Below, piece by piece: positions 50,801 to 59,620 of a stretch of DNA of 64,000 bases. The translations under genes and the position numbers were made by a program. Source of the DNA: Corella eumyota. Its lineage: Eukaryota; Chordata; Ascidiacea; Phlebobranchia; Corellidae. The stretch is taken from contig OY720099.1 of the NCBI GenBank assembly GCA_963082875.1, forward strand, positions 2,914,001 through 2,978,000, given 5' to 3'. The notes under the pieces were generated by a model, which saw nothing but the letters and a program-made list of their open reading frames with translations, did no database searches and was not told the DNA's origin. Each line of letters opens with the position of its first letter. Positions within the stretch are counted from its first letter, which is position 1.

Positions 50801-50804
50801 TCAT
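32856..50804 (-). CDS. CNOT1: CNOT1, scaffold of the CCR4-NOT deadenylase
   Basis: Cytoplasmic scaffold on which CNOT6/7, CNOT9 and CNOT2/3 assemble to shorten mRNA poly-A tails. About 53 coding exons, colinear with the human protein (about 2,376 residues) from end to end. The start exon 50703-50804 reads [17 protein letters not shown], almost as in human, with ATG at 50,804. The last exon 32856-32970 ends in a Thr/Ser/Gln tail. Exons are 65-425 bp with mostly AAAAAT-rich introns and GT-AG borders; the intron at 34,223-34,641 begins with GC. Introns hold several SINEs and one MITE. All blocks needed for partner binding are present; see the domain entries for exon spans. Exon edges are good to a few bases. 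Confidence 0.97.
33240..33326 (+). repeat. SINE 3' fragment
   Basis: Matches the 3' half of the tRNA-derived SINE below (CTTGGTCAGGGTAACATATG, then AAGTTGACCTTC and a GAATAAATAAA tail). It sits in the intron between the last two CNOT1 exons. Confidence 0.7.
33740..34000 (+). mobile_element. tRNA-derived SINE, near full length
   Basis: The 5' part is tRNA-like: a GCATGGTGTACAGGTCA box A region and a GGATTTGATCC box B region. A tRNA-unrelated body follows (GCGCTTTTGAGGCG, ACGGTATGAACTCCTACTG, CTCGAGACTGGGTACGGGTA) and the copy ends in GAGGATAAATAAATAA. The same order recurs at the other SINE entries. It is non-autonomous and probably mobilised by a LINE. It lies in a CNOT1 intron. Confidence 0.85.
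34223..34641 (-). other. CNOT1: GC-AG intron in CNOT1
   Basis: The exon ending ...RSNLQ (CAG) is followed by GCATGT, and the next exon ([12 protein letters not shown]) follows an AG. Using the nearby GT instead (CAT/GTAACT) would put the next exon out of frame, so the intron starts with GC. A SINE copy lies inside it. Confidence 0.75.
34321..34466 (+). mobile_element. tRNA-derived SINE, internally shortened
   Basis: Starts CTGGCAGCATGGTGTAGTGG and has the box B GGTTCGATT, then jumps to the ATTATCAGGCAATTTTAATC segment, omitting about 110 bp of the body. It ends in GAGAATAAATAAATATT. It lies in the GC-AG intron of CNOT1. Confidence 0.8.
36355..38704 (-). other. CNOT1: CNOT1 connector domain exons
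   Basis: Exons 38637-38704, 38337-38502, 37854-38059, 37207-37373, 36879-36976, 36526-36658 and 36355-36453. Blocks: [98 protein letters not shown] and [20 protein letters not shown]. Confidence 0.92.
37476..37754 (-). mobile_element. tRNA-derived SINE, near full length
   Basis: Same family in reverse: the tail is at the low coordinate (AATAAATA then TCGATGTGGAAAGGTC), the body contains GGCGCTACAGCAT, and the tRNA-like head is at 37,690-37,754. It sits in a CNOT1 intron in the same direction as the gene. Confidence 0.85.
38839..40629 (-). other. CNOT1: CNOT1 CNOT9-binding domain (DUF3819) exons
   Basis: Exons 40563-40629 and 40253-40445 (a Pro-rich linker with [10 protein letters not shown], then [15 protein letters not shown]), 39744-39936, 39484-39588, 39226-39376, 39045-39147 and 38839-38952. 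Blocks: [77 protein letters not shown], and [18 protein letters not shown]. Confidence 0.93.
40010..40212 (-). repeat. Degenerate SINE copy
   Basis: Retains recognisable pieces in order (GTCTTGAGTTGACTTTGGCAG, GCTGCTACAGCATGGAGGCA, GGAATTGAAGCC) but is heavily altered. An old copy in a CNOT1 intron. Confidence 0.65.
40833..42297 (-). other. CNOT1: CNOT1 MIF4G domain (CNOT7/CAF1 docking) exons
   Basis: Exons 42150-42297, 41903-42080, 41461-41576, 41132-41320 and 40833-40946. Key blocks: [86 protein letters not shown] and [18 protein letters not shown]. In human this MIF4G fold recruits the CNOT7/8 deadenylase and DDX6. Confidence 0.93.
41752..41850 (-). repeat. Partial SINE (tRNA-like head)
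   Basis: Contains ACAGCATAAGAGCAGTAAGA, AATTAAACCC and a CCAAGTGTTTTAACCA stretch, matching the head of the SINE in reverse. The body and tail are missing. Confidence 0.6.
42490..44861 (-). other. CNOT1: CNOT1 linker and TTP-binding HEAT domain exons
   Basis: Exons 44437-44861, 44015-44168 and 43790-43928 code a Gly/Asn/Ser/Pro linker that does not align to human. Exons 43386-43512, 43200-43303, 43062-43133 and 42791-42970 code the HEAT domain that in human binds tristetraprolin: [76 protein letters not shown]. Exon 42490-42706 resumes with [24 protein letters not shown] and a short Gln run. Confidence 0.92.
45755..46032 (-). mobile_element. tRNA-derived SINE, near full length
   Basis: One of the cleanest copies: the tail end reads TTTATCCTCGATGTGGGAAG on the plus strand, the body CTCAAGGGCGCTACAGCATG, and the reverse complement of the head gives TGTAGTGGTAAGAACA (box A) and GGGTTCAATCC (box B). 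In a CNOT1 intron. Confidence 0.88.
46515..47027. mobile_element. hAT-like MITE in a CNOT1 intron
   Basis: 513-bp segment with terminal inverted repeats: CAGGGTACGAATTAACG at the left and, read from the right end, CAGGGAACGAAATAACG. The ends have the CAnnG form of hAT elements. The interior repeats AAAAACGATTCGCT several times near both ends. Flanks share ATAAA but not a clean 8-bp duplication, so the copy may be old. No coding capacity. Confidence 0.7.
48843..48985 (+). repeat. Second short interspersed repeat, copy 1
   Basis: Begins TGCCATTTGTGGTGTACTGG and resembles 55,085-55,205 (TTGCCTTTTGTGGTGTACGG) over its start. It differs from the main SINE. Family unknown; possibly another tRNA-related SINE. 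Confidence 0.35.
49924..50190 (-). mobile_element. tRNA-derived SINE, near full length
   Basis: Same order of parts as the copy at 45,755: TTTATCCTAGATGTAGGAAG, CTCAAGGGTGCTACAGTATG, a box B region reading GGTTTGATACC in reverse, and an ACTGGCAGTGTGGTGTAGTG head. In a CNOT1 intron. Confidence 0.85.
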
Positions 50805-52029
50805 AGCTGCCAGACGGCAACATATCCAAACTCAAATTTCTTTATAATAAAAGTAACCTATTCAAAATGGCAGGAACTTTGCTATATAAAACCTATATGA
50901 AAACAGAGTAAAAAATCATCATAAAAAATGGCGTTCATACGTGATACGTCTGCCAGTCTGCACGTTCTTAAATTTGAAGAAGTACAGACGAAAGCGAATA
51001 AAATATTTCTGCCTATCTAACAAAACTATTTATTTATTTAAAAGCTAATTTTTTTTTAAAAAGAGGTAGCGCACGTGCTAAGAAAGGAGGTAGAGTCCAT
51101 AAATACATAAAAATCACAAAATTGCAACATCTTTTTAATTTTTTTTTGGCTCGTGCATAAAGACAGACGAGTGGTAACGTAACGGTACCGAAAGGTTGCG
51201 AAAACGGGAACCTTGGTAAATTACACGAGGGCAGGTGCCACAAAACTATTTAAGTATATTAAGAGGGTCTAACTAATAAGTAAATACGCGGTATATTTAT
51301 TAACTTACATGAGGTACTGGCATTGTTAATTTATATTTACAAATTGTACTAAAAAACTTTGGTTTAAAATTACCCTCACAAGCCTCAATAAAATTTAATA
51401 AGTTAACCAAACTCTATTGTAAATAATTGATCAGTAACCATATTTATATAAATAAAGAACCTAAAAATTAGACCAATGTCTGTTTCAAATAATAGATAAA
51501 GATTAATTCATACAAATAAATTAAATAATAATTAACCTCAACCCAGTTTAATATAGTAGATCAGTAACAATATTTATATTATATAAATAGAGTTGTTAAA
51601 AATCAACCTGACTTGTTTTAAATAATATTTAGTAACTATATTTATATAAATATAGAGTAGTTAACAAAAAAAACTTATTTAAATTTTTTCTAGACAACCA
51701 CATCTGTACAAAATAATGTATTTATCAAAATAAGTTCTACTTAGCGTAAGTAGAATGCAAAAAGGAAAAATAGATAAAACTACAGAGGAATTTCATTTCG
51801 TAAAGTTCTTAAAAACAAACAATTTACTCTATTATAAAAAATACAGCCATTATTTATATAAAACAATATTAAAAATCTCTAAAAATATATAAAAGTCCCC
51901 ATTTGCTTAAAAAATAAAATAAATTACTACCTTTGTTTTAAATAAAAAAAAACCTAAATAACATTTTACTAATACCTAAAAATAAATTATAATCATACAG
52001 GCAAAGTTGTAGGAATTTGCATATTTATG
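50805..52029. other. Intergenic between CNOT1 and MFSD13A
   Basis: About 1.2 kb. The first 100 bp is CNOT1 5' UTR and promoter. At 51,420-51,660 a GATCAGTAAC-then-ATTTATATAAATA motif recurs three times (near 51,429, 51,559 and 51,629) as an irregular AT-rich repeat. The left-most open frames have no family resemblance. No promoter element is convincing. Confidence 0.5.
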
Positions 52030-55000
52030 TTAAATCATATCGGCCACTTGGCCCATGCGTAGCATTTTAACTTGATTTAATTTTGGTCCATGTAAGGTAA
52101 ATTTTTTCCAGGCTAAAATTTGTATTATTGCACAAGTAATTGGAACAGTTATTAAAATAAAAAAACAGGCTTCTCTATGTAGATTTGGTGTGTTCACACC
52201 TAAAATTAGATTGTCAATGTCGTCTGATAACTTTGGGCTGTCCTTTTGAAATATATCCTCACCTAGAATTTTTATAAAATAAATAAAAAAATAAAGTTCT
52301 TAATATGAGGAAAGTTCTTAATATGAGGGTATTTTAAATGTTTTATGCCCCACTAAAATACCTGCATACACAGCAAACAGCCAAGTTCCTAACAAGGGAG
52401 CTAGTGTTTGGCCAGGTTTGGATAACAGAGAAGACATTCCAAAAAACACAGCAGAAGCTTGGTTGTTACGCTTGTGTTTAACAAAATCTTCATCAACCAG
52501 ATCAGAGACAACTAAGTTAAGTAACTTACAAGTGCCCTCAGTAAATACTCGGTTACTAAAAAAAGAATAAATTCTGAAAATAAAGCAGCTTTTCATATTA
52601 TAAAATAAATACATTTAAAATTTAAAACACATTTTTGAAGCAGTTTAAATAAAATTTAGGCCTACTTGTACTTAACATCAAAAATTTTGAATAAAAATCT
52701 AACAAATATGTCGTACTATACACAGTGAACCTAGGACATTTCTGGCCTTCACTCAAAAATAAATTTACTACCTTGCAATGAACAAGCACAATATCAGAAT
52801 ATTTGTTGATCCCACTAACATCATGATAATAGCTAGTATAAGTTTGGTGTAAAACAACCAGTTAATAACTTTATAAGTTCCATATCGATCGCATAAACCA
52901 AGAAAATATAAGTTGTTTAAATGAGGTAAAACGAAAGAGAGACCTAAAAATAACAAACTGTTTGTTTAAGTAGTAGATCTTATAAACTATTGGCAGCAGG
53001 CTATAGCGGTTAAAAGCACTGGACATTACACATAAGGCTCCTGATTCGATTCCCACTGCTTCCATGTTAAAGTAAGTTAGAAAAATAAAAATTTATACAC
53101 AAAAATATATATTTTCTTTGGCCCAAATGATAAATGCTTCAGAATATAAATAATTTAAAAATTAATAAAAAAAGGTCTTTACCAATTAACAGCGAACAAA
53201 CTGTCGGTGAAACTGAATCTCCGAGCAATGAATCCAAAAACAAGGGGAAAAAATTGCTATTAAAATGACAGTGAAACACCTAAAACATTTAAAAGGTTTT
53301 TAACTATAATCCAAAACAATATACATAGCACTACACATCAATTTAATGACAGATTAAAAATTAAAAGTAAATAAAATATTATACCTGCACAAGATTCATC
53401 AATATAAACCATCTAAAATTTTTGCTTGAAGCTAATTGTGATAAATATTTTCTCATTCCAACTTTGTTAGAAAACATTGAAATTTGGTTTTCATTTTCAT
53501 CTGTAAAAAATAAAACTTGAAAAATAGTGATCTTAAAATATTTAATTTTGTAATTCATGTTTTATTTAAATGAATAATAAAATATATTTTTACTTACTTA
53601 TTGCTGATTGTTTTGTAAAACTATTGGTGGAATCCTCTTTTCTTTTTTTCATGTAAAGTTGTAGAAGAAAATGAATAGAAAACAAAAAACCAATAGTAGA
53701 AAATATTGTAATTATTGCACAAAATACCTAAAAAAAATTGGAATTGCATAAAAATTAAGTTAAAAAATTATAACAAAAATATAGGTATGAACTAACTTGA
53801 AATGGGAAAACTACATGCTTGTTCCAAAAAATATATGAAACAAAAACACTTGTTGAACCGAGTGCTCCAAATAATGAACAGCAGCGGTTTAGTTGGGCTC
53901 TGAAACAAAAACAAAAAAAACTGTTAAAAAAAATCACAACGTAAAATATTGTTTAAACCTATAAATAAGCAAAGGTGGGCATCTAAACGTTAATGCGTTA
54001 AACGTTAAATAACGAAGTTATTTTTTTTGTTAAAATTTAACTTTTAAGTTAATTTTAAAAATCGTTATCGGACCTGTTAACTTTCGTTAAATTGTGCTTC
54101 CGTTAAATTAAGCCCGTTAACTCAATATTTTACAAGTAAATCCATGGTAATATAAGAAATATATATGTTTAAAATCGCCGTTTATCGGGTTTAATCGTCG
54201 CAATTTTTAAACGATGTAAGTAATTACTATCCGGCCACTGTTATTTGGGCATTAGGCCTAAGCCCATTTTAAAAACTTCTTCTAAACCTTTTTCGTCTAG
54301 TTAAAACATCGATTAAGAAAAAAACTAATTTTTTTAAATCTTTTTTTATAAAAAAGGTAATTCCTTTGTTTGTTTTAATTAAATTTTAACGTTAACGTTT
54401 AACGATAACTTCCGTTACACTTGGTTTAATTTAACGAAAAAACGTTAGCGAAGTTACTGTTATGTGTAACGAATAACCATTTAACGAAGTTGCTTTTTCG
54501 TTTAACTGTGCCCACCTATGTAAATAAGTTAAATGAGTAAATAAAAAATCGTACATAACATTTAATTATTGTAACCTATTAAGTATCCCACAGATTGCTA
54601 TATTATAAAATTTTAATATTTTTTAAGTTAGACACATTAAAAATGTGTTTAACTTACACTTACCTATCTTTTGCTTCTATTGCTAGATCTGCTAAAAGAG
54701 CTGTATGTTGTAGATCTACAGAAGTAAGAAAAGCATCGTACAAACATAAACAAACTGTAAACTGTAAAGCAGGTGGTATCCACAGGAACCAAAACAATAA
54801 AAAAGATAAAGAAAATAATGGAGCGTTTCGTTTCAAGTTTAAAAGCCGTTTGATTACAATATCGTCGTTTTTCTTCTTCTGGCCGCCGAATAATATCCCT
54901 TTATCACTCATCATACCAAATAATGGATCATTTATCGAGTTCCAGAGAAGAAATATAACCTTAAAATAGGTATAAGAAAATGTAAGCAATATTTCTTATA

Positions 55001-55374
55001 TTTACATTATGTATTTTAAAATCCATTTTAGATAGTCTATACATAACAGGGCTTAGTGGTTAATTAACACACATTTATATTGAAAAATTCAATGTAATTT
55101 GCCTTTTGTGGTGTACGGGTAATTTATCACAAGCTTAAAATGCAGCTTGTAGTGTAGGCAATTAACTAGATTACATACCAATTATTACACAACCTTATAT
55201 TATATACTCTACCTCTCCGACCCAGAATGATGTTTTGTCGATCTTGTATATTGAGATAAACATATCCACATAATACAACAGGAATACATTATGCAATAAG
55301 GTAAGGAACAGGGTCACACTGCCATATAGCATAGCGATGGTACGAAAATCATTGGCAAAGTTTAGAACTTTCAT
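52030..55374 (-). CDS. MFSD13A: MFSD13A/TMEM180-like multi-pass membrane protein
   Basis: Major-facilitator-like membrane protein whose transported substrate is not established in any species. Nine exons: 55213-55374 (ATG at 55,374), 54662-54959, 53793-53899, 53601-53729, 53384-53500, 53182-53280, 52773-52944, 52350-52556 and 52030-52261. Blocks shared with the human protein: [146 protein letters not shown] and [18 protein letters not shown]. Repeated hydrophobic segments of about 20 residues fit 10-12 membrane spans. One intron carries a hAT-like MITE. It lies 387 bp downstream of ATG101 on the same strand. Confidence 0.92.
52985..53075 (+). repeat. SINE head fragment
   Basis: Reads TGGCAGCAGGCTATAGCGG (box A side) and TGATTCGATTCCCACTGC (box B side) but lacks the body and tail. 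It lies in an MFSD13A intron. Confidence 0.6.
53970..54520. mobile_element. hAT-like MITE with an 8-bp target duplication
   Basis: 551-bp element in the first half of MFSD13A. The left end reads CAAAGGTGGGCA; the right end, read inward, CATAGGTGGGCA. It is flanked by the identical 8-mer TAAATAAG at 53,962-53,969 and 54,521-54,528, the duplication length of hAT transposons. The interior is full of AACGTTAA-type palindromic motifs and has no open frame. The clean duplication indicates a fairly recent insertion. Confidence 0.9.
55085..55205 (+). repeat. Second short interspersed repeat, copy 2
   Basis: Similar at its start to 48,843-48,985 (GTGGTGTACGGGTAATTTATC). In the first MFSD13A intron. 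Family unknown. Confidence 0.35.
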
Positions 55375-55602
55375 TTTGTTAAAATTGTTTACAATAAAAG
55401 GAATTAAAATTATGCATAGTTTTACTATGCATAGTTAGTTGTGTATATTAAAAACATGATTGCCTAATAGTGCCTATAATAAAATAAATTTTAAAACGAC
55501 ATAATATAAGATATTCATGTACAAAATCCATGCAAAAAATGTATTACAAGTACAAATACAACAAAAATATTAAAATGAAGACACTTTAATACAGTTTCTT
55601 TC

Positions 55603-55608
55603 TTTATT
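55603..55608 (-). promoter_or_regulatory. ATG101: Putative ATG101 polyadenylation signal
   Basis: AATAAA on the minus strand about 155 bp past the ATG101 stop and before the MFSD13A start, so ATG101 can be processed separately from its neighbour. Confidence 0.4.
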
Positions 55609-55760
55609 AAAAATTGTAACAATATCTTTCACATTGAATTCTAAGTAATGTTTAAATATACCTCTTATTCGTAAACGTTAATTTTCTAACTATATTTATG
55701 TGGACTTGACTTAATAAATTGTGTAAAAATGCATCACAAAAAATTGTTTAAATCATAACA

Positions 55761-56447
55761 TTATAAAGTCAATGTATCTCTAAACAGTCTTTTAACAGTT
55801 GAACCTACGGTTGTGCCATTACTTGGATTTATATTTGAGTAATTATGATTTCCATAACTGCAACTTATTTGAAACAAATATGGTTGTACGTCGTTTAAAG
55901 TTGTATCAAAAACTAAATTTAGATCTGATTGAGTCGGCATTTTTGGGACAAAGTCATGACGGCCGACAGCTTCAACTATAGAAGCCACCTTCTCGCTAAG
56001 ACGTGCCCCTGCCGTCTCCCTAGCAACAGCACGCTCTGTTTCTGAGGCTAAAATTCGCTCAGTTACATGTAAATTCCATATCTCCCATGGCACTGATTCA
56101 TCATTAAAAGGCCAACGATTTCGATGTTTTTGAAAAAATTCTAGAGTAATTGTTCCAATTGATATACCATCTTGCATTTTCTGTTGCATTTGTTCATGAA
56201 AACTGATAACGCTCTTTTTCAGCATGTTTTGTAACTCATTCGATGCAACACGGACATAGGTAAAATCCAGAAACTCACAATCAATGTCTTCTGTGCCTAT
56301 CGTGCCAACAGAGTATGTACCTTCTTGTCTGTAGTAGAACTTTCCAGTTGTTCTATGCAGTAATATGGTGTTGAATAAACTCAAAACTACTTCCTCTACT
56401 TGCCCATATTCAACGGGAATGTCAATCTTATACGAATTTGCGTTCAT
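55761..56447 (-). CDS. ATG101: ATG101, subunit of the ULK1 autophagy initiation complex
   Basis: HORMA-fold protein that pairs with ATG13 in the ULK1 complex and recruits later autophagy factors. One exon, 228 residues (human 218), ATG at 56,447. Blocks shared with human: LHRTTGKFYYRQEGTYSVGT, GTEDIDCEFLDFTYVRVAS, FQKHRNRWPFNDESVPWE, HDFVPKMPTQSDLNLVFDT and DVQPYLFQISC. The WF finger that recruits downstream partners is intact (W112, P113, F114). The extra residues are near the C-terminus (an Asn/Ser stretch before VKRLFRDTLTL). It stands between RTCB and MFSD13A on the same strand. The family call is near certain. Confidence 0.97.
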   Translation of the reverse strand: MNANSYKIDIPVEYGQVEEVVLSLFNTILLHRTTGKFYYRQEGTYSVGTIGTEDIDCEFLDFTYVRVASNELQNMLKKSVISFHEQMQQKMQDGISIGTITLEFFQKHRNRWPFNDESVPWEIWNLHVTERILASETERAVARETAGARLSEKVASIVEAVGRHDFVPKMPTQSDLNLVFDTTLNDVQPYLFQISCSYGNHNYSNINPSNGTTVGSTVKRLFRDTLTL

Positions 56448-56964
56448 GTTATTGTATACTTGAATTATTTACTTATAATAACCTATACCTTTTTAGAAAC
56501 AAAAATTGGGATGATTTAAATTAATTGTATTACACTATACATTAATTGTATTACACTATAAGCTTTACTACACTATGTATATGACTGATTTTATAAAGCA
56601 GCCAAATTTATTTGTTATGAAACAAGGTTTTTCAGTACGAAGTATTTTCCGACTTGTTTTTTTAGTCTATCCTTTATTTTATCATAACTATTTAAATTTT
56701 ATTACACTGAATTACAGAAAGGATAACACATACCATTGAACAAAGAAAAGTGCCAGAGGCAATGGTTTTTAAATAAGATATTTATAACAAAATAAGAAAA
56801 TACCATTTGTAAGGCAAAACAAATACTAATAAAACAAAATGTGAACTTTTATTAATTGAATAAAAAAAAAGGAATTGAAATAAATAACATCAGAAACTTC
56901 GTTTAAAAATCAATAGCAATTACCCTCACCAAATCAATCTACACTTGAACCCAAAACAGTGTTG

Positions 56965-56970
56965 TTTATT
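56965..56970 (-). promoter_or_regulatory. RTCB: Putative RTCB polyadenylation signal
   Basis: AATAAA on the minus strand about 36 bp past the RTCB stop codon. Confidence 0.4.
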
Positions 56971-57005
56971 TCAACAAAAAGATTGTTAACAATTAACAAA
57001 AAAGA

Positions 57006-58520
57006 TTACCCTTTAATTACAGCAATTGGCCTTAACTTGATTGCTTTTTTACTAATACCAGCCATATGACAAGTATTTACAACTTCAGTAACATTTTTAT
57101 ATGACTCCGGCGCTTCTTCCATTACAAGTTTAGGTGATGCTACTCGAATCGAAATCCCTTGTTCAGCGAGGCGGTTTAAAACCTCTTTAAAATCTAAATT
57201 CCTTCTTGATTTTGCCCGCGACAATGCTCTTCCAGCACCATGGCACGTAGTACCAAATGTAGTGTCCATGCCTTGTTGGGTACCAGTTAGAACGTAACTA
57301 CACGTCCCCATAGTGCCCCCAATTAACACTGGTTGACCTGTGAGTTGGTAATCAACTGGTATAAGCGGGTGGTGTGGTGGAAAAGCTCTTGTAGCACCTT
57401 TTCTATGAACTAACAAGGTTTTTTGTTTGCCGTCCACCATGTGTTCCTCAACTTTAGCGATATTGTGTGAAACATCATAAATTAAATGCATGTCAAGATC
57501 GTCGGGTGTGCAATTAAAGACTTTACCAAACGCCTGCCTTGTTAGAAATGTCATTGAGCTTCTGTTTACCCAGGCATAGTTTCCAGCTGCACACATTGCC
57601 TTTAAATATTCACTTCCTTCTTTAGATTTAATATGAGCACATGCTAACTGTCGGTCATTAACAATGATGTTGTCTCGAGTCATTGCTTTCTCCATCGAGA
57701 CTAAAGCATCTGTGGCCACTTGGTGTCCCAATCCTCTACTTCCACAATGAACCATCACACAAACCTGCCCCTTGTGATCAATTCCCATTTTATTTGCAGC
57801 TTGTTTGTCGTAAATATCATCAACAACTTGGATCTCAGCATAATGATTTCCCGCACCCAATGTACCAAGTTGGGGAAGACCTCTTTTCTTAGCTTTTGCT
57901 GAAACCTTTGAGGAATCCGCTTGCAACATCCTCCCATATTCCTCACAATGCTCTTTGTCTTCTGCCCATGCATATCCCTCTCTCAGAGACCAATCAACAC
58001 CCATCTCCAAAGCTTCCTCCAGATCTTTTCCCTTCATAGGTATCACTCCTTTTGAACCTACGCCGACTGGTATGTGATCAAATAATGCCTGGCACAGTTG
58101 CTCTTTAACAGGGTTGACATCAGCCTCATCTAAGTTAGTTCTGATCAATCTGACACCACAATTAATATCAAACCCAACACCTCCTGGCGACACAATTGAG
58201 TTGGGATCGTCCATATCAAAAGCAGCCATATTTCCAATAGCAAAACCATACCCAGAATGAACATCAGGTAGACCAATTGAGCTTTTAACAATACCAGGTA
58301 ATGCCGCAACGTTTGCGATTTGTTTAACACCAGGTAAAAACCCACCAATGTTTCCCTTGCAAGAGTTGCGTAGCTCTTCGAGCATTAACTTTTCGAGATT
58401 GTCGTTAACGTAAAATGTGCCGTCAACTTTCATGTTCGGAACAAATCCCTTTTTGATCCTCCATGAGTAAGAGTTTATTTTTTCCAAATACTCTAACTCT
58501 TCTTGGTAAGTTCGAGTCAT
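57006..58520 (-). CDS. RTCB: RTCB, tRNA-splicing RNA ligase
   Basis: Catalytic subunit of the animal tRNA ligase complex; joins tRNA exons and the XBP1 mRNA after IRE1 cleavage, using GTP and Mn2+. One exon, 504 residues (human 505), ATG at 58,520. The metal ligands and guanylylated histidine are all present: C121 in [10 protein letters not shown]226 in [10 protein letters not shown]258 in [13 protein letters not shown]352 in YDVSHNIAK, and H427 in [17 protein letters not shown], matching Cys98, His203, His234, His329 and His404 of the Pyrococcus enzyme. Identity to human is high along the whole length, and the C-terminus [14 protein letters not shown] is complete. Human RTCB has many introns; this copy has none yet shows full constraint, so it is a working gene. 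Confidence 0.98.
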   Translation of the reverse strand: MTRTYQEELEYLEKINSYSWRIKKGFVPNMKVDGTFYVNDNLEKLMLEELRNSCKGNIGGFLPGVKQIANVAALPGIVKSSIGLPDVHSGYGFAIGNMAAFDMDDPNSIVSPGGVGFDINCGVRLIRTNLDEADVNPVKEQLCQALFDHIPVGVGSKGVIPMKGKDLEEALEMGVDWSLREGYAWAEDKEHCEEYGRMLQADSSKVSAKAKKRGLPQLGTLGAGNHYAEIQVVDDIYDKQAANKMGIDHKGQVCVMVHCGSRGLGHQVATDALVSMEKAMTRDNIIVNDRQLACAHIKSKEGSEYLKAMCAAGNYAWVNRSSMTFLTRQAFGKVFNCTPDDLDMHLIYDVSHNIAKVEEHMVDGKQKTLLVHRKGATRAFPPHHPLIPVDYQLTGQPVLIGGTMGTCSYVLTGTQQGMDTTFGTTCHGAGRALSRAKSRRNLDFKEVLNRLAEQGISIRVASPKLVMEEAPESYKNVTEVVNTCHMAGISKKAIKLRPIAVIKG

Positions 58521-59620
58521 GATTCGTTTAGAATTTTTAAACCAGATATTATAAATTTACTACAAATTTAAGAAATTATTTAATATTTAATCGTTATAAA
58601 AAAATTTAGTTTTTTAAAACCACATAAACAGATCAACTTACATATAGACAAACAAATCAATTAATAATATATTTTAAAGATAAGAAATTTATGTCCACAT
58701 TTCTTCCCAGCCTTTTGGTTATATATTTAAAATCACACATGACGGGATATATATTTATTATTAATACCAAACCTTTTTCTGTAACTTGCGCAATTGTGTG
58801 AAAATTTGTCTTCATTGGTCTCTTGCCGTTGGTCTTTCGCAATTCAAAGGCAATAATTTCGAATTCATAATTTTAAGTTACGTATCTGTTCAACTTTTTG
58901 ACTTTTTTATTGCTTTGTCTATATGTACTTAACACGTTTTTTTGCCTACCAGTATTCGTTTATTAGGAGTTTTAACATAAAGCTCTGTTTGTGATATACT
59001 ACTATAATAACAACAACAAAAACACAAACAAAAAACAAGAACAATGGAAAACAGATGTAGTAACCTACGTTCAATGATATTAAAGGGGAACTGAACTCAT
59101 TTTTTCACCCAGACTAATAAAATTAATATATTTTTTTAATTTAAATTCCAAAAAAAATTTTTTTTTTCGGGGTAAATTTTAAAAATTACGGGGTTTTGGA
59201 TTTTGCAGTGAAAAAAGTGCCTACCGCGCGTGACGTCACCGTAAGGGAGTTCGTAATTTCGCTTGTATAGTTTAGTATGTAAATGTAGTTTCAAATGAGT
59301 CTAAAACCTTTATTTTTTGCAAATGCCAAATAAAAATGTGATAAACATTTGTAATTAGGTCTACATGAAAGGTTGGTGTAAAATTTTTAGGTTTAATCCA
59401 CTTATTAAGGCTAAATTCGGGTGTTTGGCTATGACTGCAAAATACCAAAATGTACATGCAGACATGATACATATGGCATAGGTGATGCACACTTATAGAA
59501 AAAAAAACTTACAAATGCTTACCGTCTACTATCAACTGTAATTTGTTTCTAATTAAAATTCAAAGGTCAAATTTTGTTAGATACTAAGTACAGCATGACA
59601 GGGGACAGGCTTTGTCTCTG
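58521..59620. other. Intergenic, upstream of RTCB
   Basis: No gene. The RTCB promoter should lie in the first few hundred bases but shows no clear TATA or initiator. Around 59,080-59,250 a stretch with GGGGAACTGAACTC and CGCGTGACGTCACCG stands out from the AT-rich background and may be the remnant of a mobile element or a regulatory island; only one end is visible. Confidence 0.5.

Larger units (their letters stand above)
44933..50804 (-). other. CNOT1: CNOT1 N-terminal HEAT region exons
   Basis: Exons in transcript order: 50703-50804, 50428-50524, 49650-49872, 49393-49465, 49014-49130, 48571-48753, 48338-48470, 48113-48212, 47721-47892, 47532-47667, 47261-47388, 47063-47171, 46091-46212, 45487-45667, 45218-45309 and 44933-45132. 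Recognisable blocks are [113 protein letters not shown] and RQPPPGVM. This half is less conserved than the C-terminus, as in other animals. Confidence 0.9.

Noticed and set aside
57683-57973. Open frames on both strands overlapping RTCB
   Set aside because: Shadows of the highly conserved RTCB reading frame.
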